64,000 nt of DNA from Theionarchaea archaeon (GTDB lineage: Archaea > Methanobacteriota_B > Thermococci > Methanofastidiosales > SZ-28-30), in contig JACVGT010000018.1 of NCBI GenBank assembly GCA_018992685.1, positions 124,001 through 188,000 on the forward strand, written 5' to 3'. Within the stretch, counting starts at the first letter, position 1. Every line of letters starts with the position of its first letter. This document shows positions 7,757 through 16,098 of the stretch, in pieces. A program made the position numbers and the translations under genes. The notes under the pieces were generated by a model. The model saw nothing but the letters and a program-made list of their open reading frames with translations, had not been told where the DNA came from and ran no database searches.

Positions 7757-9676
7757 ATGGGACAAGAACTGGAACTCGTCCAGGAACATAATTTGGAAGA
7801 CCTGGGTGTTGATTTTGAAACCACCCGGACTGTCCCTATACCTGATTTTCTGATTGACCAGGTTATTGGGCAGGAGCATGCTGTGGAACTTGTGAAGATA
7901 GCTGCTAAACAGAGACGAAATGTTCTCTTGATAGGTGATCCCGGCAATGGCAAGTCCATGCTGGGACAGGCGATGGCTGAACTGCTTCCTCGGGAAGAGC
8001 TCCAGGATGTAATTGCATATCCCAATTATGAAGATCCCAATACTCCCAGAATACGCACTGTACGTGCAGGAGAGGCACGCGAAATCGTGGAAAGAGACAG
8101 AGAAAGTGCAAAAAAACAGGAAGGGTCAAAATTCATCTTCTTTCTGCTCATGGGTGTAATTATAGCGTATCTGGTGATTCGTTCCAATTTAGAACCCAAC
8201 ACCATTTTGCTGGGCATTCTGATTATGATGTTGATGGTATTCTTGCTGCAGTCTGTGCGCAGCAAGGCATCAGTCATGGTTCCCAAAGTGCTGGTGGATA
8301 ATTCAGACAGAGAACATGCCCCGTTCGTGGATGCCACAGGTGCCCATGCTGGAGCACTCTTGGGTGATGTGAGACACGATCCCTTTCAAAGTGGCGGTCT
8401 GGGAACTCCTGCCCACGAGAGGGTTGAAGGCGGAATGATCCATAAGGCGCATAAAGGTGTGTTGTTCATTGATGAGATATCCACTCTCAAGGTGAACATG
8501 CAACAGGCGATCCTGACTGCCATGCAGGACAGGAAATTCGCCATCACAGGGCAGTCGGAAATGTCCTCTGGTGCCATGGTGCACACCAGTCCCGTCCCTT
8601 GCGATTTTGTGCTGGCGGCTGCAGGTAATCTGGAGACCGTGAACCAGATGCATCCTGCCCTGAGGTCCCGGATCAGAGGATATGGATATGAAATCTACAT
8701 GAATAATTCCATGCCGGATACGCCAGAGAATAGAAGGAAGATCGTTCAATTTGTGGCTCAAGAAGTCGTAAAAGACGGAAAGATTCCTCATTTTACAAAA
8801 GGAGCTGTCCTTGAGATCTTGAGAGAAAGCAGGAGAAAATCGGGCAGGAAGGGACATTTGACCTGCATATTCAGAGATCTGGGTGGACTGGTGAGGTCAG
8901 CAGGGGACCTGGCCCTGAAGAACGGTAAGAAATATGTTGATGCTGATGACATTGTGGGATCGAAGAAACTGGCCCGTACACTTGAACATCAAATAGCTGA
9001 TAGATACATAGAACAAAAGAAGGAATATCAGGTGATGCGGACAGCCGGGCTGCAGATCGGCCGAGTCAACGGGCTGGCAGTCATAGGACGATCGGGGGAA
9101 TCTGGCATTCTGACTCCCATTGAAGCAGAAACGCCTCCGGCCTCCAGTAGATCAGAAGGAAAAGTCATTGCCACCGGCAAACTGGGGAAGATTGCCAAAG
9201 AAGCAGTCGCCAATGTATCTGCCCTGATAAAGAAGTATGCCAAAAAGGACATGTCCCAATTTGATGTACACATTCAATTTCTGCAAACCTACGAAGGGGT
9301 GGAGGGAGATTCAGCCAGTGTATCCATTGCTACAGCAGTAGTATCTGCCTTGGAAGAATTGCCTGTAAAGCAGAATCTTGCCATGACTGGCTCATTGTCT
9401 GTACGAGGAGAAGTCTTGCCCATTGGTGCTGTGAATGCCAAGATTGAGGCAGCTATTGAGGCCGGGATTGAGAAAGTGTTGATACCTTATGCCAACCTTG
9501 GGGAAGTCATGTTGAGCCGAAGTAATCTGGAAAAAATCGAGATCATTCCTGTGAAAACACTGGGTGAAGTCATTGATCATGCCATGGTTGGTGAAGGAAA
9601 AGACGTCCTAGTGAAGAGAGTGAAAGCATCGATCAACCAGTTTGAGAATCACGTAGAGAGTCAGGCAGCGAACTAG
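7757..9676 (+). CDS. lonB: Membrane-bound archaeal Lon protease (LonB)
   Basis: A 639-aa ATP-dependent protease that degrades misfolded and regulatory proteins at the membrane. The AAA+ domain has Walker A GDPGNGKS (residues 60-67) and Walker B GVLFIDEI. Two transmembrane helices (about residues 126-141 and 149-166) are inserted between them, which defines the archaeal LonB type. The C-terminal protease domain carries the catalytic dyad Ser519 (EGDSAS) and Lys562 (NAKIEAA), 43 residues apart as in all Lon enzymes. A strong TATA box precedes the gene. It is transcribed alone. Confidence 0.97.
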   Translation: MGQELELVQEHNLEDLGVDFETTRTVPIPDFLIDQVIGQEHAVELVKIAAKQRRNVLLIGDPGNGKSMLGQAMAELLPREELQDVIAYPNYEDPNTPRIRTVRAGEAREIVERDRESAKKQEGSKFIFFLLMGVIIAYLVIRSNLEPNTILLGILIMMLMVFLLQSVRSKASVMVPKVLVDNSDREHAPFVDATGAHAGALLGDVRHDPFQSGGLGTPAHERVEGGMIHKAHKGVLFIDEISTLKVNMQQAILTAMQDRKFAITGQSEMSSGAMVHTSPVPCDFVLAAAGNLETVNQMHPALRSRIRGYGYEIYMNNSMPDTPENRRKIVQFVAQEVVKDGKIPHFTKGAVLEILRESRRKSGRKGHLTCIFRDLGGLVRSAGDLALKNGKKYVDADDIVGSKKLARTLEHQIADRYIEQKKEYQVMRTAGLQIGRVNGLAVIGRSGESGILTPIEAETPPASSRSEGKVIATGKLGKIAKEAVANVSALIKKYAKKDMSQFDVHIQFLQTYEGVEGDSASVSIATAVVSALEELPVKQNLAMTGSLSVRGEVLPIGAVNAKIEAAIEAGIEKVLIPYANLGEVMLSRSNLEKIEIIPVKTLGEVIDHAMVGEGKDVLVKRVKASINQFENHVESQAAN

Positions 9677-9826
9677 AACCACCATCGCAGGGTCGAATTA
9701 CTATTCTGAATCACTTTTCCAATTCTTCCTTGTTCAATGAAATTGAGAACAGTTCATCTCGACAATACACTAACATGCCATTCAGGACTTGTCTGAGGAA
9801 AGAAAATAGGAAAAGAAAGAGAAGAC

Positions 9827-9991
9827 TTAGGTGCACTCTGATCCTGACGAAAGATCCCATTTCCTTTTCAGTGAGAATCTGGATGATCGTGATTTCTGGG
9901 TTGTGAACATTCTCCTTCTTTCAGAGTTCTCAATGGCCTCTTGCACTTTCTGCTTTCCCAGTTCATACAAGAACAATTCAGTTCCATTCAT
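9827..9991 (-). CDS. Small 54-aa protein of unknown function
   Basis: A short frame begins MNGTELFLYELGKQ; its first 25 residues look like an amphipathic helix, followed by a tail rich in Arg, Lys and Ser. It has a complete expression signal: a TATA box at about 10064-10079 (TTTATAAATACA on the minus strand) and a leader carrying AAGAGGTGTG eight bases before the ATG. No family is recognised. It lies downstream of and convergent with lonB. The signal quality makes it more credible than a chance frame. Confidence 0.5.
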   Translation of the reverse strand: MNGTELFLYELGKQKVQEAIENSERRRMFTTQKSRSSRFSLKRKWDLSSGSECT

Positions 9992-10059
9992 TTTTCACAC
10001 CTCTTGAGATTGTTTTCCTATTCAGTATTTATGTGCTGTATCTGTTATTATTAACAATA

Positions 10060-10082
10060 AATGTATTTATAAACTTATCGGT
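10060..10082. promoter_or_regulatory. Near-symmetrical AT-rich promoter element
   Basis: ATGTATTTATAAACTTA can be read as a TATA box on both strands. On the minus strand it serves the 54-aa gene at 9827-9991. On the plus strand it lies about 28 nt before a small ATG frame at 10103. The motif TTATCGGTT follows at 10075-10083 and recurs at 10352-10360. Confidence 0.4.
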
Positions 10083-10387
10083 TGTATGTTATTTTATAGT
10101 AGATGAGCCGAAATAGAAGTACTGAAAGAGAAATCGTCAATACCCCTGAAATGTCTGAAAGCTCCGATATGCGACCATCTTCCACCCATGGGGGAATCAC
10201 CCTCTCCAGACAATGAGGAACCAGCGAGCAAGATCCAGACAGTGGACCTGCAGTTCTTGGAGGCAGGCAGGAACTTCTATATATTGAACAAAATAATGAT
10301 CCCACCTAAGAGGAGTCAGCTCCGATAATAAAGAGATGATAACAATGATTTATCGGTTAATGGTCACGGTTTCAACTAAATCCGATT
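10083..10387. other. Gene-poor stretch with two doubtful small frames
   Basis: Two plus-strand frames can be read: 10103-10216 (37 aa, beginning MSRNRSTERE, near a possible TATA) and 10188-10328 (46 aa, beginning MGESPSPDNE). Neither has a ribosome site or a recognisable domain, and they overlap in different frames. This may be only the 3' flank of the GTPase operon. Confidence 0.25.
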
Positions 10388-10918
10388 TTATTCCTCCAGA
10401 AGATCACTGACTTTGAATAGAAGTGATAGAAGAACCTGTTTAACGCTTTCTCTCTCAAGTGCGACACAGGGAATTAATGGAACATCTTCTGGAAGACTGA
10501 GCTTGTCCCTGATCGTATCCAGATCCGCAGCCCCCTCCACGTCCTGTTTATTGGCAGCCACCACAAAAGGAGCGTTCACACATTCAAAAAACTTTAGTAT
10601 CCTCCTGGTTTGCTCAAGGCTCTCAGAATCACTGCTATCCACCAGAACTACATAACCCAGGATACCTTCAGACAGAATCTCCCACATGAAATCAAATCGA
10701 TCTTGGCCTGGAGTGCCAAAGAGATGCAGGGCGATTTCATCATCAATAGTTATCCTTCCAAAATCCATGGCCACGGTCGTTTCCGTTTTCTCTTTTTCGT
10801 TTCCAGAGTGAGAGACAATTCTCTTCTCCGTTTTCACTGGTTCAATCTCACTGATAGACTGAATGAACTGCGTCTTTCCTGCATTGTATGTACCTGTTAT
10901 GAGGATCTTCAACTGCAT
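10388..10918 (-). CDS. MglA-like small GTPase (COG2229 type)
   Basis: A 176-aa Ras-like GTPase. G1 is GTYNAGKT (residues 9-16), G3 is FGTPGQ (67-72) and G4 is NKQD (123-126). The TPGQ form of G3 is typical of prokaryotic MglA-related GTPases that work with roadblock proteins as GTPase-activating partners. It is the last gene of a minus-strand operon headed by a roadblock protein; only one base separates it from the upstream gene. By analogy with MglA/MglB it may control polarity or the placement of a cellular machine, but that is inference. Confidence 0.88.
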   Translation of the reverse strand: MQLKILITGTYNAGKTQFIQSISEIEPVKTEKRIVSHSGNEKEKTETTVAMDFGRITIDDEIALHLFGTPGQDRFDFMWEILSEGILGYVVLVDSSDSESLEQTRRILKFFECVNAPFVVAANKQDVEGAADLDTIRDKLSLPEDVPLIPCVALERESVKQVLLSLLFKVSDLLEE

Positions 10919-10919
10919 A

Positions 10920-11576
10920 CTACATCCCCTGTATCCTCTGGATAACCTTGGAGAGAGTTTGTCTTGTCAACCCCCTAATTCGAAATAAAGCTATCTCGGT
11001 CTTGATATCGACACTAACTTTATTCTCGCAGAAAAAAGGAACTTCCTCCTCAACAATGCCCTGAATTCTCTCTTTCATAGTAGAAACTTCCTCTTGAGAC
11101 GGTACTGTCACGACAACTGTTCCCGAAATCGAAAGTCCATCAACCTGTAACTCCAATCTACTGGTACCTGTACTGCGGCTACTTGCCATGGTTTCGTCTA
11201 TCCTGTCTTGTATTCTGTTTTCCAGTATCCTGGTGTCTGTTCTCCGGAAACTGTCAAAGTACGAATCAACTTTGGAGGCAATTCTCCCAGTAAGAGCACT
11301 GACCAGTGCCAGATTCGCTTTCTCATTGAGAACAGCACCTAGGACAAAATGGCGAGTGACTCGCACCACGATGGAAGAATGAGTAGTTTCCACCCATATT
11401 TGCTGGAGTGAAATTCTATCAGACAAAGCAAGGATTAGGTATCTCAAATTTCGATGAAATAAGGACTCGTCCTTCTCTTGTGACTTGGGAAAGATAAAAA
11501 CCTGCTGGACCCCTCTCGTATCTCTTTTGAGCCCCAAGAAAAAGGCCGATAGACTGGTTGATTCTCTGTTTATCAC
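10920..11576 (-). CDS. Unknown 218-aa protein in GTPase/roadblock operon
   Basis: No family is recognised. The protein looks cytosolic, with no membrane helix. The N-terminal 90 residues alternate hydrophobic strands and helices in a way that could be a longin or roadblock-like fold, and the last 60 residues (GTVVVTVPSQEE onward) look like an alpha/beta unit. The GTG start at 11576 overlaps the stop of the upstream gene in a GTGA arrangement; a TTG at 11597 is the alternative. Its place directly before the GTPase suggests an effector or regulator of it. Confidence 0.6.
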   Translation of the reverse strand: MINRESTSLSAFFLGLKRDTRGVQQVFIFPKSQEKDESLFHRNLRYLILALSDRISLQQIWVETTHSSIVVRVTRHFVLGAVLNEKANLALVSALTGRIASKVDSYFDSFRRTDTRILENRIQDRIDETMASSRSTGTSRLELQVDGLSISGTVVVTVPSQEEVSTMKERIQGIVEEEVPFFCENKVSVDIKTEIALFRIRGLTRQTLSKVIQRIQGM

Positions 11577-11851
11577 GAAGACTCCCCCATGCAGCAAGAA
11601 GTCAATTCTTCAATTTCCACAAGAAAGGTAATATTAATCCCTTCCGATTCTTCGGGATTGAACCCCTCAGTAAACTTGAGAGGTTCGTCCGATCCGTAGG
11701 CGATCACAGTGTCAACTCCTGAGTCTTTGAATAATACATAGTAGGTATATTCCTCTGAATCTACTTCGTTTTTTCTGGTGAAATAGACTGTGCCTCTGTT
11801 TCTAACCAGTCTCTTGAAATCATCCAGGTTCTTGATTCGCATCCTGATCAT
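11573..11851 (-). CDS. Unknown 92-aa acidic protein
   Basis: A small soluble protein, rich in acidic residues, with predicted beta strands (GTVYFTRKN, YTYYVLFKD). It ends with a pair of cysteines (CCMGESS). It matches no family I know. It lies about 45 bases after the V4R-like gene and overlaps the next gene by four bases, so it is translated within the same operon. A GGTGAT element precedes its ATG. Confidence 0.55.
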   Translation of the reverse strand: MIRMRIKNLDDFKRLVRNRGTVYFTRKNEVDSEEYTYYVLFKDSGVDTVIAYGSDEPLKFTEGFNPEESEGINITFLVEIEELTSCCMGESS

Positions 11852-11896
11852 GTGATCACCATTTCATCTTGGTTTTTCAAAAGAGAGAAGGAAGAA

Positions 11897-12538
11897 CTAT
11901 GAGAGACTCTCTCTCTTACTCTTTGAGATTCTGAATACATCTGCAGGATTTCCCATTGCTCTGCATTCGATCTCTCTGACTTCATGGCTCGCTCCTGAAA
12001 TCCAGTACATGAAATACTCAAGCATACCTACGTAGATATTGCAGACAGGCTTGTCAGATTTCCGCCCATCGCTTTCGAAGCGATCCCTGTGGATCAAAAG
12101 GAAGTGATCGTCGTGTTCCTGAATTTCTACTTCCGGGAGATCGGAATGAGAAGTGAACATCTTGTCCGTCTGTTCGGCAACTCTGTCCAGCAACATCTTC
12201 ATTTTCTTCTCTTCTGGAATGAGACGGGCCGCTAGTGACAAAGCTTTGGCCATTGCTGAACGTCCCTCTATTCCTTCACGGGCAAATTCACGGCCCACTC
12301 GAAGTGAAAGAGCGCGCGTGCCAGTTTCTCCAAATAACTCATAAAGGGCAGCAAACAACGTCTGTGCATCTGTCACGGGAACCTCAAGCTTCCCGTTGTC
12401 TGGGGGAAAACTGCCGACATACTTCTGTAGGTGAGAATAGTTCAGGACTGAATTGAGTCCATTTATTCCTACAATGTTTTGGATCGTCTTAAGGTAGGTT
12501 TTCATCAAAAAATTGTCAATCATCTTCTCTTCATTCAT
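11897..12538 (-). CDS. V4R-like sensor domain protein, copy 1
   Basis: A 213-aa protein whose C-terminal third resembles the V4R (4-vinyl reductase/hydrocarbon-binding) domain: a conserved VCNIYVGML helix start followed by VREIECRAMG and VFRISK. V4R domains bind small hydrophobic ligands or metals and act as sensors. The last cysteine expected in the family is missing. The N-terminal part (LFGETGTRALSLRVGREF) is shared with the second copy at 50154-50786. A GGTGAG ribosome site overlaps the stop of the roadblock gene, eight bases upstream. Confidence 0.65.
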   Translation of the reverse strand: MNEEKMIDNFLMKTYLKTIQNIVGINGLNSVLNYSHLQKYVGSFPPDNGKLEVPVTDAQTLFAALYELFGETGTRALSLRVGREFAREGIEGRSAMAKALSLAARLIPEEKKMKMLLDRVAEQTDKMFTSHSDLPEVEIQEHDDHFLLIHRDRFESDGRKSDKPVCNIYVGMLEYFMYWISGASHEVREIECRAMGNPADVFRISKSKRESLS

Positions 12539-12546
12539 GAACTCAC

Positions 12547-12921
12547 CTACACCAGGGTAGCTACTTCTTCTGCCGTTCTCTTCATGTCCAAAAAGACCAG
12601 CCCTAGTTTGGCCTCTTTTCTTGCCAGAGCAGTCAGGACGGCATTCTCACCTGATGCCATCAACACTATGTATCCATCCTCTCCTTTGACGTAGACTTCT
12701 GACAAATCTCCTCTGGCCAGCTCCTTGGCTGTCCTCTCTCCGAGTGATAGCATTGCAGCAGACATGGCAGCCACTCTATCCTCTTCCACATCTCGGGGTA
12801 GAGCAGACGCTATCATCAATCCATCCACAGAAACGACAGCAGAAGCTTCAATATCAGGAGTTGTAGCTTCCAAGTCTTTCAAGAGATCTGTTAGGTCTTC
12901 AACCTTTGATTTTCTCGCCAT
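12547..12921 (-). CDS. Roadblock/LC7 domain protein, copy 1
   Basis: A 124-aa MglB-like roadblock protein; the family dimerises and acts as a platform or GTPase-activating partner for small GTPases. Typical core: SAVVSVDGLMIASALP then AAMSAAMLSLGERT. The ATG at 12921 has AGGAGG nine bases upstream; an earlier ATG at 12966 is only about 10 nt from the TATA box and is unlikely. It heads the operon that ends with an MglA-like GTPase. It is almost identical (about 95% by eye) to the roadblock protein at 50834-51205. Confidence 0.88.
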   Translation of the reverse strand: MARKSKVEDLTDLLKDLEATTPDIEASAVVSVDGLMIASALPRDVEEDRVAAMSAAMLSLGERTAKELARGDLSEVYVKGEDGYIVLMASGENAVLTALARKEAKLGLVFLDMKRTAEEVATLV

Positions 12922-12967
12922 CTTTCTTTCCTCCTGCATATCATCTATGAGGGTATCACCTTTCATT

Positions 12968-13010
12968 GAATAAATAAATATATGAAAAAAACAGTGAAAA
13001 CGGGTTTCAC
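12968..13010 (-). promoter_or_regulatory. Promoter and inverted repeat of roadblock/GTPase operon
   Basis: On the minus strand ATATATTTATTTATT (about 12969-12983) is a strong TATA box, placing the start near 12950 with a 30-nt leader holding AGGAGG. Just upstream is an inverted repeat, GTGAAA-5nt-TTTCAC (12994-13010), in the position of an activator site. Confidence 0.5.
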
Positions 13011-13249
13011 CGTCTCAATATAAGATATTCCCCCTCAGTTCGTTGAACTGATGCCAAATGAGAACAGTCTTGCTTATTTCTCCTTCAAAATCATTTTGAG
13101 ACATGTCTCTCATATGGTGATTGAATCTCCCAGTAAATATCAATCAGGTACTTCAGGAACGAAAAAATGAAACTTCTATGGACGCCATTCATACTTCTCC
13201 ATGAGGGGATTCCAGCAATCTTTAAAAGAGCCGCTGGGTACCCACAGAT

Positions 13250-13642
13250 ATGATCGTCGTTGTCGCTGGAACCTTCGACATACTACACCCTGGACACGTG
13301 TACCTGCTCGAAGAAGCTGCAACCCTGGGAGATCTCTATGTCATCATAGCGAGGGATTGCAACATCAACAAAACGAAAATCGTTTTCAATGAGAAAGAAA
13401 GACTGAAGATGGTACAGATTCTGAAACCTGTGATGAAAGCAATTCTTGGTGATGAAAAAGACTTCTTCAGACCCATAGAAGATATTTCGCCTGATTACCT
13501 GTTCCTTGGTCCTGATCAAGACTATGAATGGGTGAAATCGCAGATCAAAGAACGAAATTTGGCCATTACAGTGAAACAATTACCTGAGAGGCTGCCTTAT
13601 TCTTCCACTGAAATCAGGAATCGTATCTGTGAAGAACATTGA
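13250..13642 (+). CDS. ribL: FAD synthase, archaeal RibL type
   Basis: A 130-aa nucleotidyltransferase. AGTFDILHPGH holds the HxGH active-site motif and YSSTEIRNRI is the C-terminal nucleotide-binding motif. Size and sequence match archaeal RibL, which makes FAD from FMN, with CTP or ATP as nucleotide donor. A glycerol-3-phosphate cytidylyltransferase role is the alternative in this superfamily. The TATA box CTTTAAAAG (about 13220-13228) lies 26 nt before the ATG, so the transcript is leaderless. Confidence 0.85.
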   Translation: MIVVVAGTFDILHPGHVYLLEEAATLGDLYVIIARDCNINKTKIVFNEKERLKMVQILKPVMKAILGDEKDFFRPIEDISPDYLFLGPDQDYEWVKSQIKERNLAITVKQLPERLPYSSTEIRNRICEEH

Positions 13643-13680
13643 AAGACGAACACAATTCCAAAAGAAATCGTAGAAGAGTT

Positions 13681-14889
13681 TCAGTAGACAACAACACGAA
13701 CATGACCTGGAACCAGGGTAATTTTTGCCTGTGCTGTGATCAGATCCTTTCCGAATCCCTGCCTACTCCTGAGCAAATCCTTCAGCAGATCCTCCGCTCT
13801 CACGTACTTTCTGTCAACCATGGCATAGATCCTGTCTCCACACACACCTGCCATTACATGTTTGTGGAGGAACCGCTCACAATGCTCTTTCTCAAATACT
13901 GGAGGACCCATGTGTCTTCTTGAGGGAGGTAACTCAAAGACAGAGAGTTCTATGATGATTCCTCTGTCAAATACGGCTGTATTGAAGACGCGAAACCCCT
14001 GGTGCTCCAGTGTCTTTACCATGTATTCTCTGGTTTTCCTCAATTGAGGGAAAAGAATATCATCTATAACATCTAGTTGAAAATCGATTCTGTACAATTC
14101 AGTTCCTGCTATCCGTGCATAGGATTCCGGTTCTCTGAAAAAATAAGAGGGGTCGGGATTCTTCAGGAATTCTCGAGCATGGTACACCAGTCTGGTAAAA
14201 TTCTCCAGTGACACCACTGCAGCCACATTTCGTTCTGGATCCACTGGGTCTATGAACACCAAAGGTTCAGTGAACTCCTTTGAAGGAGGCACGCCCAGGC
14301 GCAGACAGCATCCCTGCTTTGCAGTGCTCATGTTCTCCAAAACCCTGGTAAAGGTGTCATATTTAATGACAAGAAGCTCACACAAATACCCCGATAACCC
14401 CTGAACCTTGAGATCAGACCCATACACCCCGATAGAACGGGTGAATTTCTTGAGAAGTCTCACCTGGTCTTTGTCATTGAGGTGAGTGAGTACGTACTCT
14501 GTGTGCAAGGGGGTTCTATCAACCGAACTTCTGATCCCTTCTCTGAACCTGTAGGCTGGAACCACATCCACTTCGTATCCTTCAACAAAATTCCTCACAT
14601 ACGGGTGTTCTGCATAGGCGATCTCGTGCTCTCCCAGGACACCGATCTCCAATCCATATGTCTTCAATTCCTTCTCAGAATAGTCATGAGAAAAGACGAG
14701 GAACATATCGACATTCCTATCACCTGAGATCCAGGTGTCTTTGGCCATTGAACCCTGGAGAGAAACCTCCGCATCCAACCCTTTTTCATCAATTCTGTCT
14801 TCCAATATGACTGTACATTCTTTAATTACCTTTTCAACAGCCTTTCGTTCTTCTTCTGTGGGACGAATCTTCTCCAACACTTCTTTCAT
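13681..14889 (-). CDS. cca: CCA-adding enzyme, archaeal class I, with altered active-site residue
   Basis: A 402-aa tRNA nucleotidyltransferase that builds or repairs the 3' CCA of tRNA. The head domain has GSMAKDTW, then GDRNVDMF where the family normally has an acidic-x-Asp pair; here the first position is Asn (codon AAT). The third carboxylate is kept in EVDVVPAY. The tail (SGYLCELLVIKY, VDPVDPERNVAA) matches archaeal class I enzymes. Its ATG overlaps the stop of thpR in an operon with thpR and a phosphoribosyltransferase. If this is the only CCA enzyme, the Asn is unexpected. Confidence 0.9.
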   Translation of the reverse strand: MKEVLEKIRPTEEERKAVEKVIKECTVILEDRIDEKGLDAEVSLQGSMAKDTWISGDRNVDMFLVFSHDYSEKELKTYGLEIGVLGEHEIAYAEHPYVRNFVEGYEVDVVPAYRFREGIRSSVDRTPLHTEYVLTHLNDKDQVRLLKKFTRSIGVYGSDLKVQGLSGYLCELLVIKYDTFTRVLENMSTAKQGCCLRLGVPPSKEFTEPLVFIDPVDPERNVAAVVSLENFTRLVYHAREFLKNPDPSYFFREPESYARIAGTELYRIDFQLDVIDDILFPQLRKTREYMVKTLEHQGFRVFNTAVFDRGIIIELSVFELPPSRRHMGPPVFEKEHCERFLHKHVMAGVCGDRIYAMVDRKYVRAEDLLKDLLRSRQGFGKDLITAQAKITLVPGHVRVVVY

Positions 14890-15425
14890 AGCCGAATTTC
14901 CTCTATATCTGTATATATGGGACCTTTCTTCGTTAACTCACTCTTCTTGAGTCGTATGGTGTCCACCATCATGTCTCCCACGCGTACCTCGGCTAGTGCT
15001 TCCACCTGAGTCTTCAGGACTGCCTTATTTCCAGGAAATTTCACCCTTCCTATGGTCAGGTGGGGAACAAGATTTCGTTCCTGCTTGAACCCCAGTCTTC
15101 CCATGCCGGAATCCACCAGTCGGGACAGAGAAAAGAACTCTTCGCTTTCCACGCCCACCCAGACCACTTTCATGTAATCCAAAGAGGGGAAAGCACCCAC
15201 TGTCTTCAAAGTAATGGGAAAGGGCTTGAAGGCACTGCATATCTCTTTGAGTTTGACTGTCACATCGTGCCCTTTCTTTTCAGTGATGTCTCCAAGGAAT
15301 TTCACGGTGAAATGCAGGTTTTCAGGTTCGACAAATTTTATCTTTCCCTCTGTGATATGGGTTTGGATATCAACTACTGTGGGAATCAGCTCTTCTGCCA
15401 GATCCACAGCAATGAAGCTTCTCAT
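14886..15425 (-). CDS. thpR: RNA 2',3'-cyclic phosphodiesterase (ThpR / LigT family)
   Basis: A 179-aa two-histidine phosphoesterase. The motifs HFTVKFLG and HLTIGRVK provide the two catalytic histidines. The family hydrolyses 2',3'-cyclic phosphates on RNA ends and was first known as 2'-5' RNA ligase. It begins MRSFIAVDL, the usual family start. It overlaps the phosphoribosyltransferase upstream and the CCA enzyme downstream by four bases each, so all three are co-translated; the pairing with the CCA enzyme fits tRNA end processing. Confidence 0.92.
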   Translation of the reverse strand: MRSFIAVDLAEELIPTVVDIQTHITEGKIKFVEPENLHFTVKFLGDITEKKGHDVTVKLKEICSAFKPFPITLKTVGAFPSLDYMKVVWVGVESEEFFSLSRLVDSGMGRLGFKQERNLVPHLTIGRVKFPGNKAVLKTQVEALAEVRVGDMMVDTIRLKKSELTKKGPIYTDIEEIRL

Positions 15426-15892
15426 GGAGTCACCTTCTTACACACAGGCATTTTCTCCCAGGGGAATATTATCCATCTGTCAGTTTGGAAGATATAGTAG
15501 TCAGGGTCTACAATGCTCTGGGGTTTCTTGGCAATCACTGCAATGCGCACGTCGCGACAACCCTTCTTCCGGATGTCTTCTTTCACCACCTTCAAAGTTT
15601 TTCCTGTGTCTGCCACATCATCAACAATGAGAATATTCTTGTTCTCTATGGGCTCAGTCAAAGGGACGGTAATCTCAGGTAGCTCTGTATGCTGTTCAAC
15701 ATCAGTATAGAATTTGACGTCCATCACCCGCATGAGAATGTTATCCATGATGTGCGACATTCGCACTGCAGGAATCAGCCCTCCTCTGGCTATTCCCACG
15801 ATAATGTCCACTTTGTAGTCTTTCCTCACGTAATCGGCCAATGTCCAAATCGCTTCATCCACCTTGGACCAGTGCAGGTACTCCTTCTCCAT
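15422..15892 (-). CDS. Purine-type phosphoribosyltransferase
   Basis: A 156-aa type I phosphoribosyltransferase. ILIVDDVADTGKTLKVV is the PRPP-binding signature, and GIARGGLIPAVR is the N-terminal loop. Sequence and length are closest to archaeal xanthine/guanine/hypoxanthine enzymes, which salvage purine bases with PRPP. The exact base cannot be read from sequence. A TATA box (CCTTTTAAGAAC on the minus strand, about 15914-15925) lies 26 nt before the ATG, giving a leaderless start for the three-gene operon. Confidence 0.85.
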   Translation of the reverse strand: MEKEYLHWSKVDEAIWTLADYVRKDYKVDIIVGIARGGLIPAVRMSHIMDNILMRVMDVKFYTDVEQHTELPEITVPLTEPIENKNILIVDDVADTGKTLKVVKEDIRKKGCRDVRIAVIAKKPQSIVDPDYYIFQTDRWIIFPWEKMPVCKKVTP

Positions 15893-16098
15893 GTTCTTTA
15901 GTTATTGGAAGTTCTTAAAAGGTTTTAGGTATATGGGTATATGGGTAAAGAATCGGTCCTATATATCTACTGTACATCAATCCCACGCATGGTCTTTCAG
16001 ATTCGAGAAATATTACGATCCTATCTGAGACATCACTGCAAGATCTGTGCCATCTTCACCGAACCCAAATGAGTGGCCTCCTCATGTTCCTTTCTTAT

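Noticed and set aside
8303..8857. 184-aa minus-strand frame within lonB
   Set aside because: Shadow of the AAA+ domain; no start signals.
10075..10305. 76-aa minus-strand frame between lonB and the GTPase
   Set aside because: Overlaps the promoter of the 54-aa gene and has no start signals.
15930..15960. Repeated TATATGGG units, considered as a repeat array
   Set aside because: Only two copies; too short for CRISPR or a meaningful array.
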